Source: an uncultured Pelagibacteraceae bacterium (GTDB taxonomy: Bacteria > Pseudomonadota > Alphaproteobacteria > Pelagibacterales > Pelagibacteraceae). Taken from it: a stretch of DNA of 50,466 nt. Below, piece after piece: positions 18,414 through 27,105 of this stretch. The stretch covers positions 1 to 50,466 of the forward strand of contig CACEMT010000008.1 in the NCBI GenBank assembly GCA_902560685.1, in the 5' to 3' direction. The stretch's first letter is position 1; each line of letters opens with the position of its first letter. The position numbers were made by a program, and so were the translations under genes. The notes beneath the pieces are model-generated. The model did not search any database. It was not told where the DNA came from and saw nothing but the letters and a program-made list of their open reading frames with translations.

Positions 18414-18438
18414 TTATCCACAAGGCCACAAAATGTGG
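18414..18438. promoter_or_regulatory. Perfect DnaA box next to a CCACA-AAA-TGTGG palindrome
   Basis: TTATCCACA at 18414-18422 equals the bacterial DnaA consensus 9-mer, and CCACAAAATGTGG (about 18425-18437) is a perfect 5-base inverted repeat with a 3-base centre. Both lie in the gap between the divergent nuclease and umuDC genes. A single DnaA box is not enough for an origin; it could be a DnaA-responsive operator or a chance match. Confidence 0.3.
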
Positions 18439-18451
18439 TTTCAATGTTCAC

Positions 18452-18473
18452 CTTTTGATTCACTTTTGATTCA
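18452..18473. repeat. Two tandem 11-base repeats upstream of umuDC
   Basis: CTTTTGATTCA occurs twice in tandem (18452-18462 and 18463-18473), 26 bases before the umuD -35 box. The 11-base period is about one helical turn, so the copies face the same side of DNA, as tandem binding sites often do. No regulator is known for it. Confidence 0.55.
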
Positions 18474-18498
18474 CTTCCAGACTCAAAATACAACCTGA

Positions 18499-18527
18499 TT
18501 GACACTACTGAATAACTTATATATTAA
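18499..18527 (+). promoter_or_regulatory. umuDC promoter
   Basis: A perfect -35 TTGACA (18499-18504) is followed by TATATT at 18520-18525 (15-base spacer) or the overlapping TATTAA at 18522-18527 (17-base spacer). Transcription would start near 18532, inside the LexA-type box, leaving a leader of about 17 bases. Confidence 0.65.
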
Positions 18528-18530
18528 TTA

Positions 18531-18545
18531 GAACAAAATAAGAAC
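18531..18545. promoter_or_regulatory. LexA-type SOS operator GAAC-N7-GAAC upstream of umuDC
   Basis: GAACAAAATAAGAAC is an exact GAAC-N7-GAAC, the alphaproteobacterial SOS box. It spans the predicted transcription start, 4 bases before the umuD ATG, a position where a bound repressor blocks initiation. The downstream genes are classic SOS genes, and the recA promoter carries a near copy. Confidence 0.75.
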
Positions 18546-18549
18546 ATTT

Positions 18550-18945
18550 ATGAAGCTAACAATACCTTACTATTTACACAAAGCTGGAGCGGGTTTTCCG
18601 TCTCCTGCAACAGATTATATTGAAGAAGATATCGATCTAAATGTTCATTTAATCAAAAATGTTCCAGCAACCTTCATCATAAGAGTTCAAGGAAAATCAA
18701 TGGTCGATGTTGGTATTAATGATGGAGATTTGTTGCTAGTTGATAAAAGCTTAACACCAAAAAACTTTTCAACAGTTATAGCAAATGTTCATGATGAACT
18801 TGTAGTTAAAAGTTTTGTTCAAGAGAGAGATAAAAAATTTTTAACATCTGGATCTAAAAATTTTGAGGATAGAATTTTAATTAATGAAGAAGAAGATATT
18901 TTTATTTGGGGAGTTGTAACTTATGTCATCCATTCAACGTACTAA
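18550..18945 (+). CDS. umuD: UmuD-like self-cleaving S24 peptidase, DNA polymerase V subunit
   Basis: The 131-residue LexA/UmuD family protein forms DNA polymerase V with UmuC after RecA-stimulated self-cleavage. The cleavage site is AG at 14-15 in AGAGFPSPA, the catalytic Ser is Ser50 in GKSM, and the Lys is Lys87 in ELVVKSF. There is no DNA-binding domain, so it is UmuD and not LexA. The N-terminal arm before the cleavage site is only 14 residues, about ten shorter than in E. coli. It overlaps umuC by 23 bases and is preceded by a perfect SOS box and a strong promoter. Confidence 0.92.
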   Translation: MKLTIPYYLHKAGAGFPSPATDYIEEDIDLNVHLIKNVPATFIIRVQGKSMVDVGINDGDLLLVDKSLTPKNFSTVIANVHDELVVKSFVQERDKKFLTSGSKNFEDRILINEEEDIFIWGVVTYVIHSTY

Positions 18946-20203
18946 AAAAATAGCACTAGTTGATTGTAATTCTTTTTATGTTTCGTGTGAAAGATTATTT
19001 AATCCTAAAATAAGAAAAAAACCTGTTGTTGTTTTATCAAATAACGATGGCTGTATTGTCTCAAGATCTAATGAAGCAAAAGCATTAGGAATAAAAATGG
19101 GGGAACCTTATTTTAAAGCAAAAGATATTATTATTAAAAATAATGTTCAAGTTTTTTCATCTGGTTATTCTCTATATGGAGATATTTCAAGAAGAGTCAT
19201 GCGAACTTTAAAGCGTTTTAATTCTGATATAGAAATTTATTCAATTGATGAAGCTTTTTTAGATTTGTCAAATTTTTCTGATGATGAAATAGAAGATGTT
19301 GGAAAAGAAATTAGAAGTACAGTTTTACAATGGACTGGTATTCCAACAAGCATTGGGATTGCTAAAACAAAAACTTTAAGTAAAGTTGCAAATCATATTG
19401 CTAAAAAAAAAGAATCTGGAGTTACAAGTTTAATTGGAATTGAAAATATTGACCCAATACTAGAAAAAGTAGAAATTAATGATGTTTGGGGAGTTGGTAG
19501 ACAGCTAACAAAATTTTATCATCAAAATGGAATTTATAATGCTAAACAATTAAAAAATATTTCTAATACCTGGATCAAAAAAAGTTCTAATGTTTTAAGT
19601 TCCAGAACCGCAATGGAACTTAGAGGTATTTCTTGTATTGGTTTAGAAAAAACTGTATCAAAAAGAAAGAGTTGTGTGGTATCACGTTCATTTGGTAAAA
19701 GAGTAGAAAAACTTCAAGAGCTAAAGGAAGCTATTGCAAATTATTGTTTGAATGCTTCAGAAAAAATTAGATCAGAGTCTTTAATTGCAAAATCAATAAC
19801 TATTTTTATTAGAACAAGTCCTTTCCAAAGTAGATTTGGATATTATTCAAATTCAAAAACAATTGATTTTCCAATTGCAACGAATAATAGTATCGAAATA
19901 GTTAAAACTGCTTTATCTGCTTTAGAAAATATTTTCAAAAATGGTTATCGTTATCAAAAAGCAGGTGTATTATTAACAGGGCTATCAAACGATGATGGAA
20001 AAAAGAATTTATTTTCATCTGAAAAGGATGAAAAGATAAATAGTTTAATGAAATCAATTGATAATACAAATTATAGATATGGAAGATCTGCTATAAGTCT
20101 TGCTAGTGCGGGTGTTCAAAAGAGGTGGAATATGAAAAGAGAGCATTCTTCTAGAATAGATACAGCTGATTTTTATTGTCTACCAACAATAAGAGCTATT
20201 TAG
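18923..20203 (+). CDS. umuC: Translesion DNA polymerase V catalytic subunit UmuC
   Basis: This is a full-length (426 residues) Y-family polymerase for error-prone replication past lesions. Catalytic residues are Asp14 in [12 protein letters not shown] and Asp109-Glu110 in [22 protein letters not shown] (41-54) and the helix-hairpin-helix region with VWGVGRQL are also present. A segment KKNLFS near 364 resembles the QLNLF clamp-binding motif of UmuC. The ATG lies inside the umuD 3' end (23-base overlap), so the pair is co-translated under SOS control. The 3' end overlaps the convergent alginate-lyase-like gene by 8 bases. Confidence 0.96.
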   Translation: MSSIQRTKKIALVDCNSFYVSCERLFNPKIRKKPVVVLSNNDGCIVSRSNEAKALGIKMGEPYFKAKDIIIKNNVQVFSSGYSLYGDISRRVMRTLKRFNSDIEIYSIDEAFLDLSNFSDDEIEDVGKEIRSTVLQWTGIPTSIGIAKTKTLSKVANHIAKKKESGVTSLIGIENIDPILEKVEINDVWGVGRQLTKFYHQNGIYNAKQLKNISNTWIKKSSNVLSSRTAMELRGISCIGLEKTVSKRKSCVVSRSFGKRVEKLQELKEAIANYCLNASEKIRSESLIAKSITIFIRTSPFQSRFGYYSNSKTIDFPIATNNSIEIVKTALSALENIFKNGYRYQKAGVLLTGLSNDDGKKNLFSSEKDEKINSLMKSIDNTNYRYGRSAISLASAGVQKRWNMKREHSSRIDTADFYCLPTIRAI

Positions 20204-21380
20204 TGAAATGACAGTAAGGTTCAACCACTGTCCAGGAAGCACTGCCAAATCCTCTTTTTGATATATTCTCAAATACAGTGACTATTTTTCTTTGATAATT
20301 ATTAAGATTATTTTTATTTTGAGACCATTGTTTTAATCTTTGAATATTTTCATGATCTGGAAATCTTGAAGCGTAAGCGTACAGCCAGCCCCAGTTACTT
20401 CCTGAATTTGATTTAAGATCTTGAACTTTATAATTTTTTGCTGGCCCAGGTGAGCGATTTTCTTTTGCATATTTAAAAACTAATTCATTGTTCTCCGTAA
20501 AATCTATAAAAAATTTAACTAAATTATGGTAATTTTTTCCTTTAAAATCTAACTCCCAAATATTGTAACCTTGATGTTCAGCAATAATTGCTATGACAGC
20601 AAGAGCATTCATTGCTCTGCCTTGATAAAACATGGCTCTTCCTCCTCTTCTTACTTCAATAGGTAAACTACCATCTTTTCTTTGATGCTTAATTGCTGAT
20701 TCATAATTTCTAAATGCTTTTTTAAACTCTTTATCATTGTCTATTAGGATGCCAAGTTGCATGTGAGCAACAGCAGAAGATAAAGCATGGTTGTGAGCTC
20801 TTTTTGGAGTTCCACTGGCACCACCGTAGTCATAAGTTTTTCCATACAATAAATGTTGATTTTTTTTTACAATTTTTTTAAACCAATTTTTTATAATTCT
20901 GTCTTCTTCTTGTGGTATACTTATAATCTGCTTGGCGAATGAGTAAGCAGCTAACATCGGTGATGCAACATACAAATTTACTGTTAAGGTATCATTCCAA
21001 TGCCTGCCCTCATGATCTGATGGCCCAGTTCTTTTTGCTGCATTAGCTTTTGCCCAATTTAAAATTGTGTTTTTTACATGCTCACAAGCCTCTGTATTTC
21101 CACCGCTGCATGGAAAAGTGAAATTTGTAAATCTGCTTAGTGCATAATCATATCTATCGTCTAATCCATAACCAATGGGCGCTTTAACTTTTAAAATTGG
21201 TTCAATTTTATTTAATTCTGGGCTTACATAAAGTTTGGTTTGACAATTTTTAAGATTTTTTGGAATTGGGAAAATTATTTCTGGTTTATTTACTACGGCT
21301 TTTTTTTTAATTTCTTTGAAATTTGCAAAAGAATTTGAATTAAAAAATAATATTAATATTATTAATAATATCTCTTTCAC
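20196..21380 (-). CDS. Secreted alginate-lyase-like protein
   Basis: The 394-residue protein has a signal peptide (1-19, ending SFA) and an alpha/alpha-barrel region that resembles the alginate lyase family (PL5-like). Visible family features are a conserved [14 protein letters not shown] region, [18 protein letters not shown] with the Asn-His pair used in catalysis by this fold, [16 protein letters not shown], and a late Trp/Tyr-rich stretch ([13 protein letters not shown]). The usual NNH-x-YW signature is only partly kept, so the substrate may not be alginate. The start is GTG at 21380, overlapping the serA stop (TAGTG), so it is the last gene of serC-serA. The location with serine genes is unexplained. 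Confidence 0.68.
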   Translation of the reverse strand: MKEILLIILILFFNSNSFANFKEIKKKAVVNKPEIIFPIPKNLKNCQTKLYVSPELNKIEPILKVKAPIGYGLDDRYDYALSRFTNFTFPCSGGNTEACEHVKNTILNWAKANAAKRTGPSDHEGRHWNDTLTVNLYVASPMLAAYSFAKQIISIPQEEDRIIKNWFKKIVKKNQHLLYGKTYDYGGASGTPKRAHNHALSSAVAHMQLGILIDNDKEFKKAFRNYESAIKHQRKDGSLPIEVRRGGRAMFYQGRAMNALAVIAIIAEHQGYNIWELDFKGKNYHNLVKFFIDFTENNELVFKYAKENRSPGPAKNYKVQDLKSNSGSNWGWLYAYASRFPDHENIQRLKQWSQNKNNLNNYQRKIVTVFENISKRGFGSASWTVVEPYCHFTK

Positions 21381-22315
21381 TAAACAGTGTTTAATTTAAT
21401 ACCTTTTAATAAAAAGTCTGATATTTGATTTGCAACCATTTCGGCAACCACAATTGACGCTTCAGTTGTAGAAGCTGCTATATGTGGTGTTGCAATTACT
21501 TTTGGATTATTAAACAAAACATTTTCTTTTGCTGGTTCTTTTGAAAAAACATCTACAGCTGCTCCAGCTATTAAACCTTCATTTAAAGCTTCATTTAAAT
21601 CTTTTTCATCAACAATATTTCCACGTGCAGCATTAATTATATAAGATGTTGGTTTCATTTTTTTGTAATGTTCTTTACTAATCATTGGCTTTCCATCCTT
21701 GGGGGCTTTACAATGAAAACTTATAATATCGCTTTTGCTTATCAAATCTTCAAAACTTACGTTTTCTACATGTGGATAATCTTTTTTTCTAGATTCTAGA
21801 GATTTTGAGTTCACAAGTATCTTCATATCAAAACCTTTTACAAGATTACTTAATCTTACTCCCACATTACCAAAACCTATTATGCCCAATGTTTTTTTTG
21901 AAAGTTCAGTACCTTTAATATTTTTTTTCTCCCACTGGCCTTTGTGTGTTGTTTCATTAGCAAAAGGAACTCTTCTAAGCACTGACATTATTAAAGCAAA
22001 TGCATGTTCGGCTGTTGCATTAGCATTTCCACCTGGAGTATTCATAACAATCATATTTTTTTCCTTTGCCATAGGAACATCTATATTGTCAACACCCGCT
22101 CCCGCTCTACCAATTACCTTTAAATTTTTTGCAGCTTCAATTATATTTTTAGTAACTTTTGTAGCAGATCTTACAACCATTCCATCATATTCGGGAATAA
22201 TTTTAATAATTTCTTCTTCAGATAAACCTGTTTTTACATCTACTGTAATATTATTTTTTTCAAAAATTTTTTGAGCAACATTGCTCATTGAATCTGAAAT
22301 TAGAACTTTAGGCAT
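21380..22315 (-). CDS. serA: D-3-phosphoglycerate dehydrogenase (short form)
   Basis: SerA oxidises 3-phosphoglycerate to 3-phosphohydroxypyruvate, the first step to serine. Visible are VRSATKV, GRAGAGVDNID (69-79), the NAD site GFGNVG (147-152), NAARGNIVDE with the substrate Arg (about 235) and ATPHIAASTTEA with the catalytic His (about 283). At 311 residues it stops right after the catalytic core, without the intervening and ACT domains that allow serine feedback in longer forms. Other 2-hydroxyacid dehydrogenases share the fold; the overlap with serC (8 bases) makes SerA much the best call. Confidence 0.88.
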   Translation of the reverse strand: MPKVLISDSMSNVAQKIFEKNNITVDVKTGLSEEEIIKIIPEYDGMVVRSATKVTKNIIEAAKNLKVIGRAGAGVDNIDVPMAKEKNMIVMNTPGGNANATAEHAFALIMSVLRRVPFANETTHKGQWEKKNIKGTELSKKTLGIIGFGNVGVRLSNLVKGFDMKILVNSKSLESRKKDYPHVENVSFEDLISKSDIISFHCKAPKDGKPMISKEHYKKMKPTSYIINAARGNIVDEKDLNEALNEGLIAGAAVDVFSKEPAKENVLFNNPKVIATPHIAASTTEASIVVAEMVANQISDFLLKGIKLNTV

Positions 22316-23462
22316 TATTTTTTACAGAATTATAAGCCCAATCAATCCAAGGTAAAAGAGCTTTCATATCACTGTTTTGTACAGTTGATCCACCCCAAAT
22401 CCTTATACTAGGTGGTGCTTTAGGATACCCATTAATGTCATTAGCAACACCTTCTTTTTCTAGAAGTGAGAATAATTTTTTTAATACCCCTCTTTGATCT
22501 TCTTCATTATGTTTTGTAAACCATTCATCTTTGATTAAAACAGTTATACTTGTTGAAGATCTAATATTTTTATCTTCACACATAAATTTAAAATTATCAC
22601 TTTTATCAACCCAATCTTCTACAATTTTTAAATTTTGATTTGAAATATTTACTAATTCTTTAGTGCCGCCTACTGACTCAACCCAATTCAAAGCATCAAG
22701 ACCATCTTCTACGCAAATCATTGAAGGTGTATTAATTATTCCTCCCTCAAATATGCTTTTAATTAGTTTTTTCTTATTTGCTAATCTAAATAATTTTGGA
22801 ATTGGCCAAGATGGTATATGGTTTTCTAATCTTTCAACAGTTCGTGGAGAAATTGCTATCATTCCATGAGCAGCTTCTGCACCCAAAACTTTTTGCCACG
22901 ACCAAGTAATTACATCTAACTTACTATAATCCATATCCATAGCAAAAATACCAGACGTAGCATCACAAATTGTTAAACCCTCTCTATCTTCAGGTATCCA
23001 ATCACCGTTTGGAATTCTGACGCCTGCTGTTGTACCATTCCAAGTAAAAACTACATCATTTTTAAAATTCACTTTTGATAAATCAGGAAGAATTCCATAA
23101 TCAGTTACATGACTGTTTACATCTTTTATTTTTAATTGATCAAGAATGTCTATAACCCAATCTTTTCCAAAATTTTCCCAAGCTAAGACATCAACACCTT
23201 TACATCCTAAAAGAGACCACAGAGCAGCCTCTAAAGCTCCAGTGTTTGAACCAGTCATTACACCTACATGGTAATCTTCAGGTAATTGAAGAATTTTTTT
23301 TGATTTAACAATTACTTCGTTTAATCTTTCTTTACATACTTTGTGTCTATGAGACCTTCCAATCGGTGTATTTTTTAATGCATCTATAGTCCAACCTGGG
23401 CGCTTAGAACAAGGTCCGCTAGAAAAATTTGGATTATCTGGTTTTGAGCTTGGCTTTTCCAT
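22308..23462 (-). CDS. serC: Phosphoserine aminotransferase
   Basis: SerC converts 3-phosphohydroxypyruvate and glutamate to phosphoserine. The 384-residue sequence is the methanosarcinal/alphaproteobacterial form: NPNFSSGPCSKRPGW near the N-terminus, GRSHRHKVCKERL, TGSNTGALEAALWSLLG (71-87), TWNGTTAGVRIP, CDATSGIFAMD, and the PLP lysine Lys191 in WSWQKVLGAEAAHG. It is the first gene of serC-serA-lyase and lies 125 bases downstream of the DUF1015 gene. No serB is encoded in the window. Confidence 0.93.
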   Translation of the reverse strand: MEKPSSKPDNPNFSSGPCSKRPGWTIDALKNTPIGRSHRHKVCKERLNEVIVKSKKILQLPEDYHVGVMTGSNTGALEAALWSLLGCKGVDVLAWENFGKDWVIDILDQLKIKDVNSHVTDYGILPDLSKVNFKNDVVFTWNGTTAGVRIPNGDWIPEDREGLTICDATSGIFAMDMDYSKLDVITWSWQKVLGAEAAHGMIAISPRTVERLENHIPSWPIPKLFRLANKKKLIKSIFEGGIINTPSMICVEDGLDALNWVESVGGTKELVNISNQNLKIVEDWVDKSDNFKFMCEDKNIRSSTSITVLIKDEWFTKHNEEDQRGVLKKLFSLLEKEGVANDINGYPKAPPSIRIWGGSTVQNSDMKALLPWIDWAYNSVKNNA

Positions 23463-23587
23463 AAAATAAGTTTTTAGATATATTTGTTTTTAAAAAGATA
23501 TATCATTATTTTTTTTATATATATTTTTTAGCAATAAATAATGAACAATTGACGCAGCAATAGAACATAAATAGAAAATAATAAATT

Positions 23588-24790
23588 TTATTCAAAATCG
23601 TATGCCACTAGACCATCCAAGGGTTTGGGATCAAACCAAGTCGATTTGGGAGGCATATTTAATTTTTTATCTGCAAAGTTAATTACATTTTCCATTTGAG
23701 TGGCGAATAAAGCAAAACCAACTTTTGCATCACCAGTATCTACTTTTTTTTCAATACCTTCCAATCCATGAAAACCCGCTAAAAAATCAATTCTATTATC
23801 ATATCTTGGATCACCTATTCCTAAAGTGGGCTCTAGTAGATAGTAGTGCAACAAATTTATATCCAAATTTATAATATGAAATAAATTTTGATGAGGTTTT
23901 TCTTTAAGTTCCAAAGAATACCATTGCTTTTCTAAATACATTCCAAATATTTGAGATTTTTCAGGTTTGTATGAAGAACTTTGTTTTTCAACTTTAAACT
24001 TTTTTTTAATTTCCTTAATAAAATCTGAAGGTGAATATCCGTATAAATCTTTTATAAGTCTATTATAATCAAGTATCCTTGCTTGGCTTGTTGGAAAAAT
24101 TGCTATCATAAAATAATTATATAATTCACTTCCAGTATGATCATGGTTTTTATGTTGCTTAAATTTTGAGAGTTTTAATAATGCATCCATTCTATGATGT
24201 CCATCTGCAATATAAATTCTATTTATAGAATTAAACAAATCAGATATTTCTAAAACTTTATTTTCATCATCAACAACCCACATCTCATGCTTACTTTCAT
24301 CCATACCGTCAAAAGAGTATTCTGGAGAATTAACTAACTCTTTTTCTACTAAATCATTAAGTTGCTTATTATCAGGGTACACAGCATATATAGGACCTAT
24401 TTGAGCATTTAAATTGTCCATTTGTTTCATTCTTTTTTGAGATCTTTCAAAAAATATTTCTTCATGGCCTCTAATATGTAAGTTGTCATAAGCAGACAAT
24501 TTTGCGGTTCCGACTATCCCTACTTGTGAATGATTTCCTGTTGATATTTTGTAGATATAAAATGAATTTTTTTTATCTTTTTTTAAGATTGATTTTTTTT
24601 TCATTAATTCAAATTGATCTTTAGATTTAGAATTATCCTTCTCGCCAAAAACATTTAAATAACTCCAGGAATTATTTTTTTTATGATCTACAACAGAATC
24701 TTTTGATAAATGATCAGTGCTAGAAACCGCGACTGAAGAGGCATTTTCTTTTGTTGGTCTTAAACCTTTAAATGGATTTATAAAATACAT
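23588..24790 (-). CDS. DUF1015 family protein
   Basis: The 400-residue cytoplasmic protein belongs to DUF1015. Recognisable are the N-terminal NPFKGLRPTKENAS, a central YIADGHHRMDALLK (about 194-207), the start of the next block FMIAIFPTSQARILDYNRL, and a C-terminal segment with KSTWFDPKPLDGLV. The DGHHR motif resembles the ParB/sulfiredoxin-like nucleotide-binding motif, which is also found in the archaeal serine kinase SerK. Its place directly before serC-serA suggests a role in serine or phosphoserine metabolism, perhaps filling the missing phosphatase step, but this is inference. Confidence 0.85.
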   Translation of the reverse strand: MYFINPFKGLRPTKENASSVAVSSTDHLSKDSVVDHKKNNSWSYLNVFGEKDNSKSKDQFELMKKKSILKKDKKNSFYIYKISTGNHSQVGIVGTAKLSAYDNLHIRGHEEIFFERSQKRMKQMDNLNAQIGPIYAVYPDNKQLNDLVEKELVNSPEYSFDGMDESKHEMWVVDDENKVLEISDLFNSINRIYIADGHHRMDALLKLSKFKQHKNHDHTGSELYNYFMIAIFPTSQARILDYNRLIKDLYGYSPSDFIKEIKKKFKVEKQSSSYKPEKSQIFGMYLEKQWYSLELKEKPHQNLFHIINLDINLLHYYLLEPTLGIGDPRYDNRIDFLAGFHGLEGIEKKVDTGDAKVGFALFATQMENVINFADKKLNMPPKSTWFDPKPLDGLVAYDFE

Positions 24791-24871
24791 GGGGATATTT
24801 AATTAATAGAACTGAATAGAGCAACTCTATTTTTTAGTTATAAATATTAATAATAATGATTAATTTTTTTA

Positions 24872-26233
24872 CTATGCAATTTTAGGTAGTTTTTCTAAAG
24901 CTTTATTTGCATCAGCCTCGTTATATTTGTCATCTGAAAGCTTATTATTGAAATAATCTCCGTATGCTTGCATATCAAAATGTCCATGACCACATAAATT
25001 GAAAAGAATTGTTTTCTTTTCTCCATTTTTTTTACATTCAAGTGCTGCGTCTATTGCACCCTTAACAGCGTGAGTAGCTTCTGGTGCTGGAACAATACCT
25101 TCTGCATTTGCAAATTTTACTCCTGCTTCAAAACATTCTTTTTGACCAAATGCTTTAGGTTCAATAGCGCCTAAATCTGTTAAATGGCTGACTAAAGGAG
25201 CCATACCATGATATCTTAAACCACCTGAATGAGTTGATGGTGGCATAAATGAAGATCCTAAAGTATGCATTTTAACTAATGGCGTACGCATTCCTGTATC
25301 TCCAAAATCATATGCAAATTTTCCTTTAGTTAAAGTAGGACAAGATTTTGGTTCACACGCAATTACTTTAATATCTTTTTTTTCTCTAAACTTTTTTCCA
25401 AGGAAAGGAAAAGCTAATCCAGAAAAATTACTTCCACCGCCTGTACATCCAACTAATATATCTGGATAATCATCGGCCATTTCCATTTGCATTATTGCTT
25501 CATTTCCCACAATCGTTTGATGCATTAATACATGATTTAAAACACTTCCAAGTGAATATTTTGTATGATCATCATGTGCAGCCATTTCAACTGCTTCAGA
25601 TATAGCTATGCCTAAACTTCCGGTATTGTTTGGATCTTTTTCTAAAATTGCTTTACCTGTTGGAGTTCTATTTGATGGGCTAGCATAGCAATTTGCTCCA
25701 AAAGTTTGCATAATCATTTTTCTATATGGTTTTTGTTCGTAACTAACTTTAACCATATAAACATCAAGTTCGATTTTAAAAATTGAACATGCAAATGCTA
25801 GAGAGCTTCCCCACTGACCTGCGCCGGTTTCAGTTGTAATTTTTTTTGTACCTTCTTCTTTATTAAAAAAAGCTTGAGCTACAGCTGTGTTTGGTTTGTG
25901 GCTTCCTGTTGGACTAACACCTTCGTATTTATAATAAATTTTGGCTGTTGTATCTAATGCCTTTTCTAGTTTTCTTGCTCTATACAATGGTGAAGGTCTC
26001 CATTGTTTATAAATTTCTCTAACTGGTTCTGGAATTTCAATTTCTCTATCTTGTGAAACTTCTTGCCCAATAAGTGCCATTGGAAATAGTGGAGCTAAAT
26101 CATCTGGTCCAATTGGTTTAAGTGTACCAGGATGAAGAACTGGTGACAGCGGTTTTGGAAGATCGGCAGCAATATTATACCAAGTTTTCGGCATTTTGCT
26201 TTCTTCAAGAAAATATTTAATTCTGTCAGACAT
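24872..26233 (-). CDS. TrpB2-type PLP enzyme (tryptophan synthase beta-like)
   Basis: The 453-residue enzyme belongs to the TrpB2 group, longer than TrpB1 (about 400). The N-terminal extension PKTWYNIAADLPKPLSPVLHP is diagnostic. RPSPLYRARKLE, the PLP lysine Lys113 in GSHKPN, ETGAGQWGSSLA, and the phosphate-binding CTGGGSNF (about 259-266) follow, with HGHFDMQAY at the C-terminus. TrpB2 enzymes often act without a trpA partner and may condense serine with indole; some have other beta-replacement roles. No trpA lies here, and the neighbouring serine genes are consistent with serine use. Confidence 0.9.
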   Translation of the reverse strand: MSDRIKYFLEESKMPKTWYNIAADLPKPLSPVLHPGTLKPIGPDDLAPLFPMALIGQEVSQDREIEIPEPVREIYKQWRPSPLYRARKLEKALDTTAKIYYKYEGVSPTGSHKPNTAVAQAFFNKEEGTKKITTETGAGQWGSSLAFACSIFKIELDVYMVKVSYEQKPYRKMIMQTFGANCYASPSNRTPTGKAILEKDPNNTGSLGIAISEAVEMAAHDDHTKYSLGSVLNHVLMHQTIVGNEAIMQMEMADDYPDILVGCTGGGSNFSGLAFPFLGKKFREKKDIKVIACEPKSCPTLTKGKFAYDFGDTGMRTPLVKMHTLGSSFMPPSTHSGGLRYHGMAPLVSHLTDLGAIEPKAFGQKECFEAGVKFANAEGIVPAPEATHAVKGAIDAALECKKNGEKKTILFNLCGHGHFDMQAYGDYFNNKLSDDKYNEADANKALEKLPKIA

Positions 26234-26310
26234 ATTTTATAAAAGTATTTTCTTAACTTATTGAATAAAATGCAAGCTCAAAATAAGACCTGTTCATTTG
26301 TATTTCTAGC

Positions 26311-27105
26311 TCAGTATATTGTTATTCTATGCATTATTCTATTGCCTCTAAATGGAGTAGCTTGATGCAACATTGATCTGTTGTCCCAAATAGCTAATTG
26401 ATTTTTTTCCCATTCTAAAGAGCACTGAAATTTCTTTTTAATTTGATGTTTAAACAAAAAATTTTTTAATTTTGTCTCTTCCTTTTTATTTAAATTATTA
26501 AAGCCTATAAAATGACCAGGGCTACAAAATATACTTAACTTCCTATTTATTTTTTTTATTATTTTATGTTTTGATATTAATTCGTTTTTTTCCTTACCTT
26601 TTTCTTTTGCTCTCTCTTTTGTTGTAATCGATATAGGTCCTTCTGAAGAATAAATTGCTTTTAAATTTTTTAATTTTTTTTTTATATGATGAGGTAAATT
26701 TTCATAAGCTAAATATTGAGAAGAAAACTCTGTATTTGCTTGACCTTTTCTTGGTACTAACTTGGATAATAACATTGTAAATCGTGGTGGTTTTTTTGTG
26801 TAAATTGAGTCCGTATGAAATTGTTCACCAAAGCTTGGTCCTTTATCTTTGGATTTTCTTTCTACTACTGTTATTTTAGTAAATTTAGGACTTAAACCTT
26901 TCAATCTCGGATAATCAGCTGGAACTCCTAATTTTTTAGCAAATTTTAAATAATTACTTGAGGATAAATTTTGATTTCTGAAATAAATCATTCCATATTT
27001 TTGAAGTGCATATTTAATTTTTTTAGTGTGGTTTTTTTTTATACTCTTAAGATCACAGATAATTTGTGCTCCAATTTTTTTTTTTCCAGGAATAATTTCA
27101 AACAT
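26311..27105 (-). CDS. TauD/TfdA family Fe(II)/2-oxoglutarate dioxygenase
   Basis: The 264-residue protein has the TauD/TfdA fold. The iron ligands are His97 and Asp99 in EQFHTDS and a distal His in MLHQATPF near the C-terminus, followed by the 2-oxoglutarate Arg in NRIMHRITIY. The usual substrates are sulfonates, phenoxyacids or betaines; the true one is not deducible from the sequence. It overlaps the dehalogenase-like gene by 8 bases and is the last gene of the leftward cluster. The protein is unusually Lys-rich, consistent with the AT-rich genome. Confidence 0.85.
   Translation of the reverse strand: MFEIIPGKKKIGAQIICDLKSIKKNHTKKIKYALQKYGMIYFRNQNLSSSNYLKFAKKLGVPADYPRLKGLSPKFTKITVVERKSKDKGPSFGEQFHTDSIYTKKPPRFTMLLSKLVPRKGQANTEFSSQYLAYENLPHHIKKKLKNLKAIYSSEGPISITTKERAKEKGKEKNELISKHKIIKKINRKLSIFCSPGHFIGFNNLNKKEETKLKNFLFKHQIKKKFQCSLEWEKNQLAIWDNRSMLHQATPFRGNRIMHRITIY

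Noticed and set aside
19605..19619. A second exact GAAC-N7-GAAC inside umuC
   Set aside because: It lies in the middle of the coding region with no promoter nearby, and about one such match is expected by chance in 50 kb on both strands; only the box at 18531 has a promoter context.
23490..23591. Open frame of 33 codons between the DUF1015 and serC genes, hydrophobic on the minus strand
   Set aside because: The only possible start is ATA directly after a stop, with no ATG, GTG or TTG in place; hydrophobic short frames are common in AT-rich gaps.
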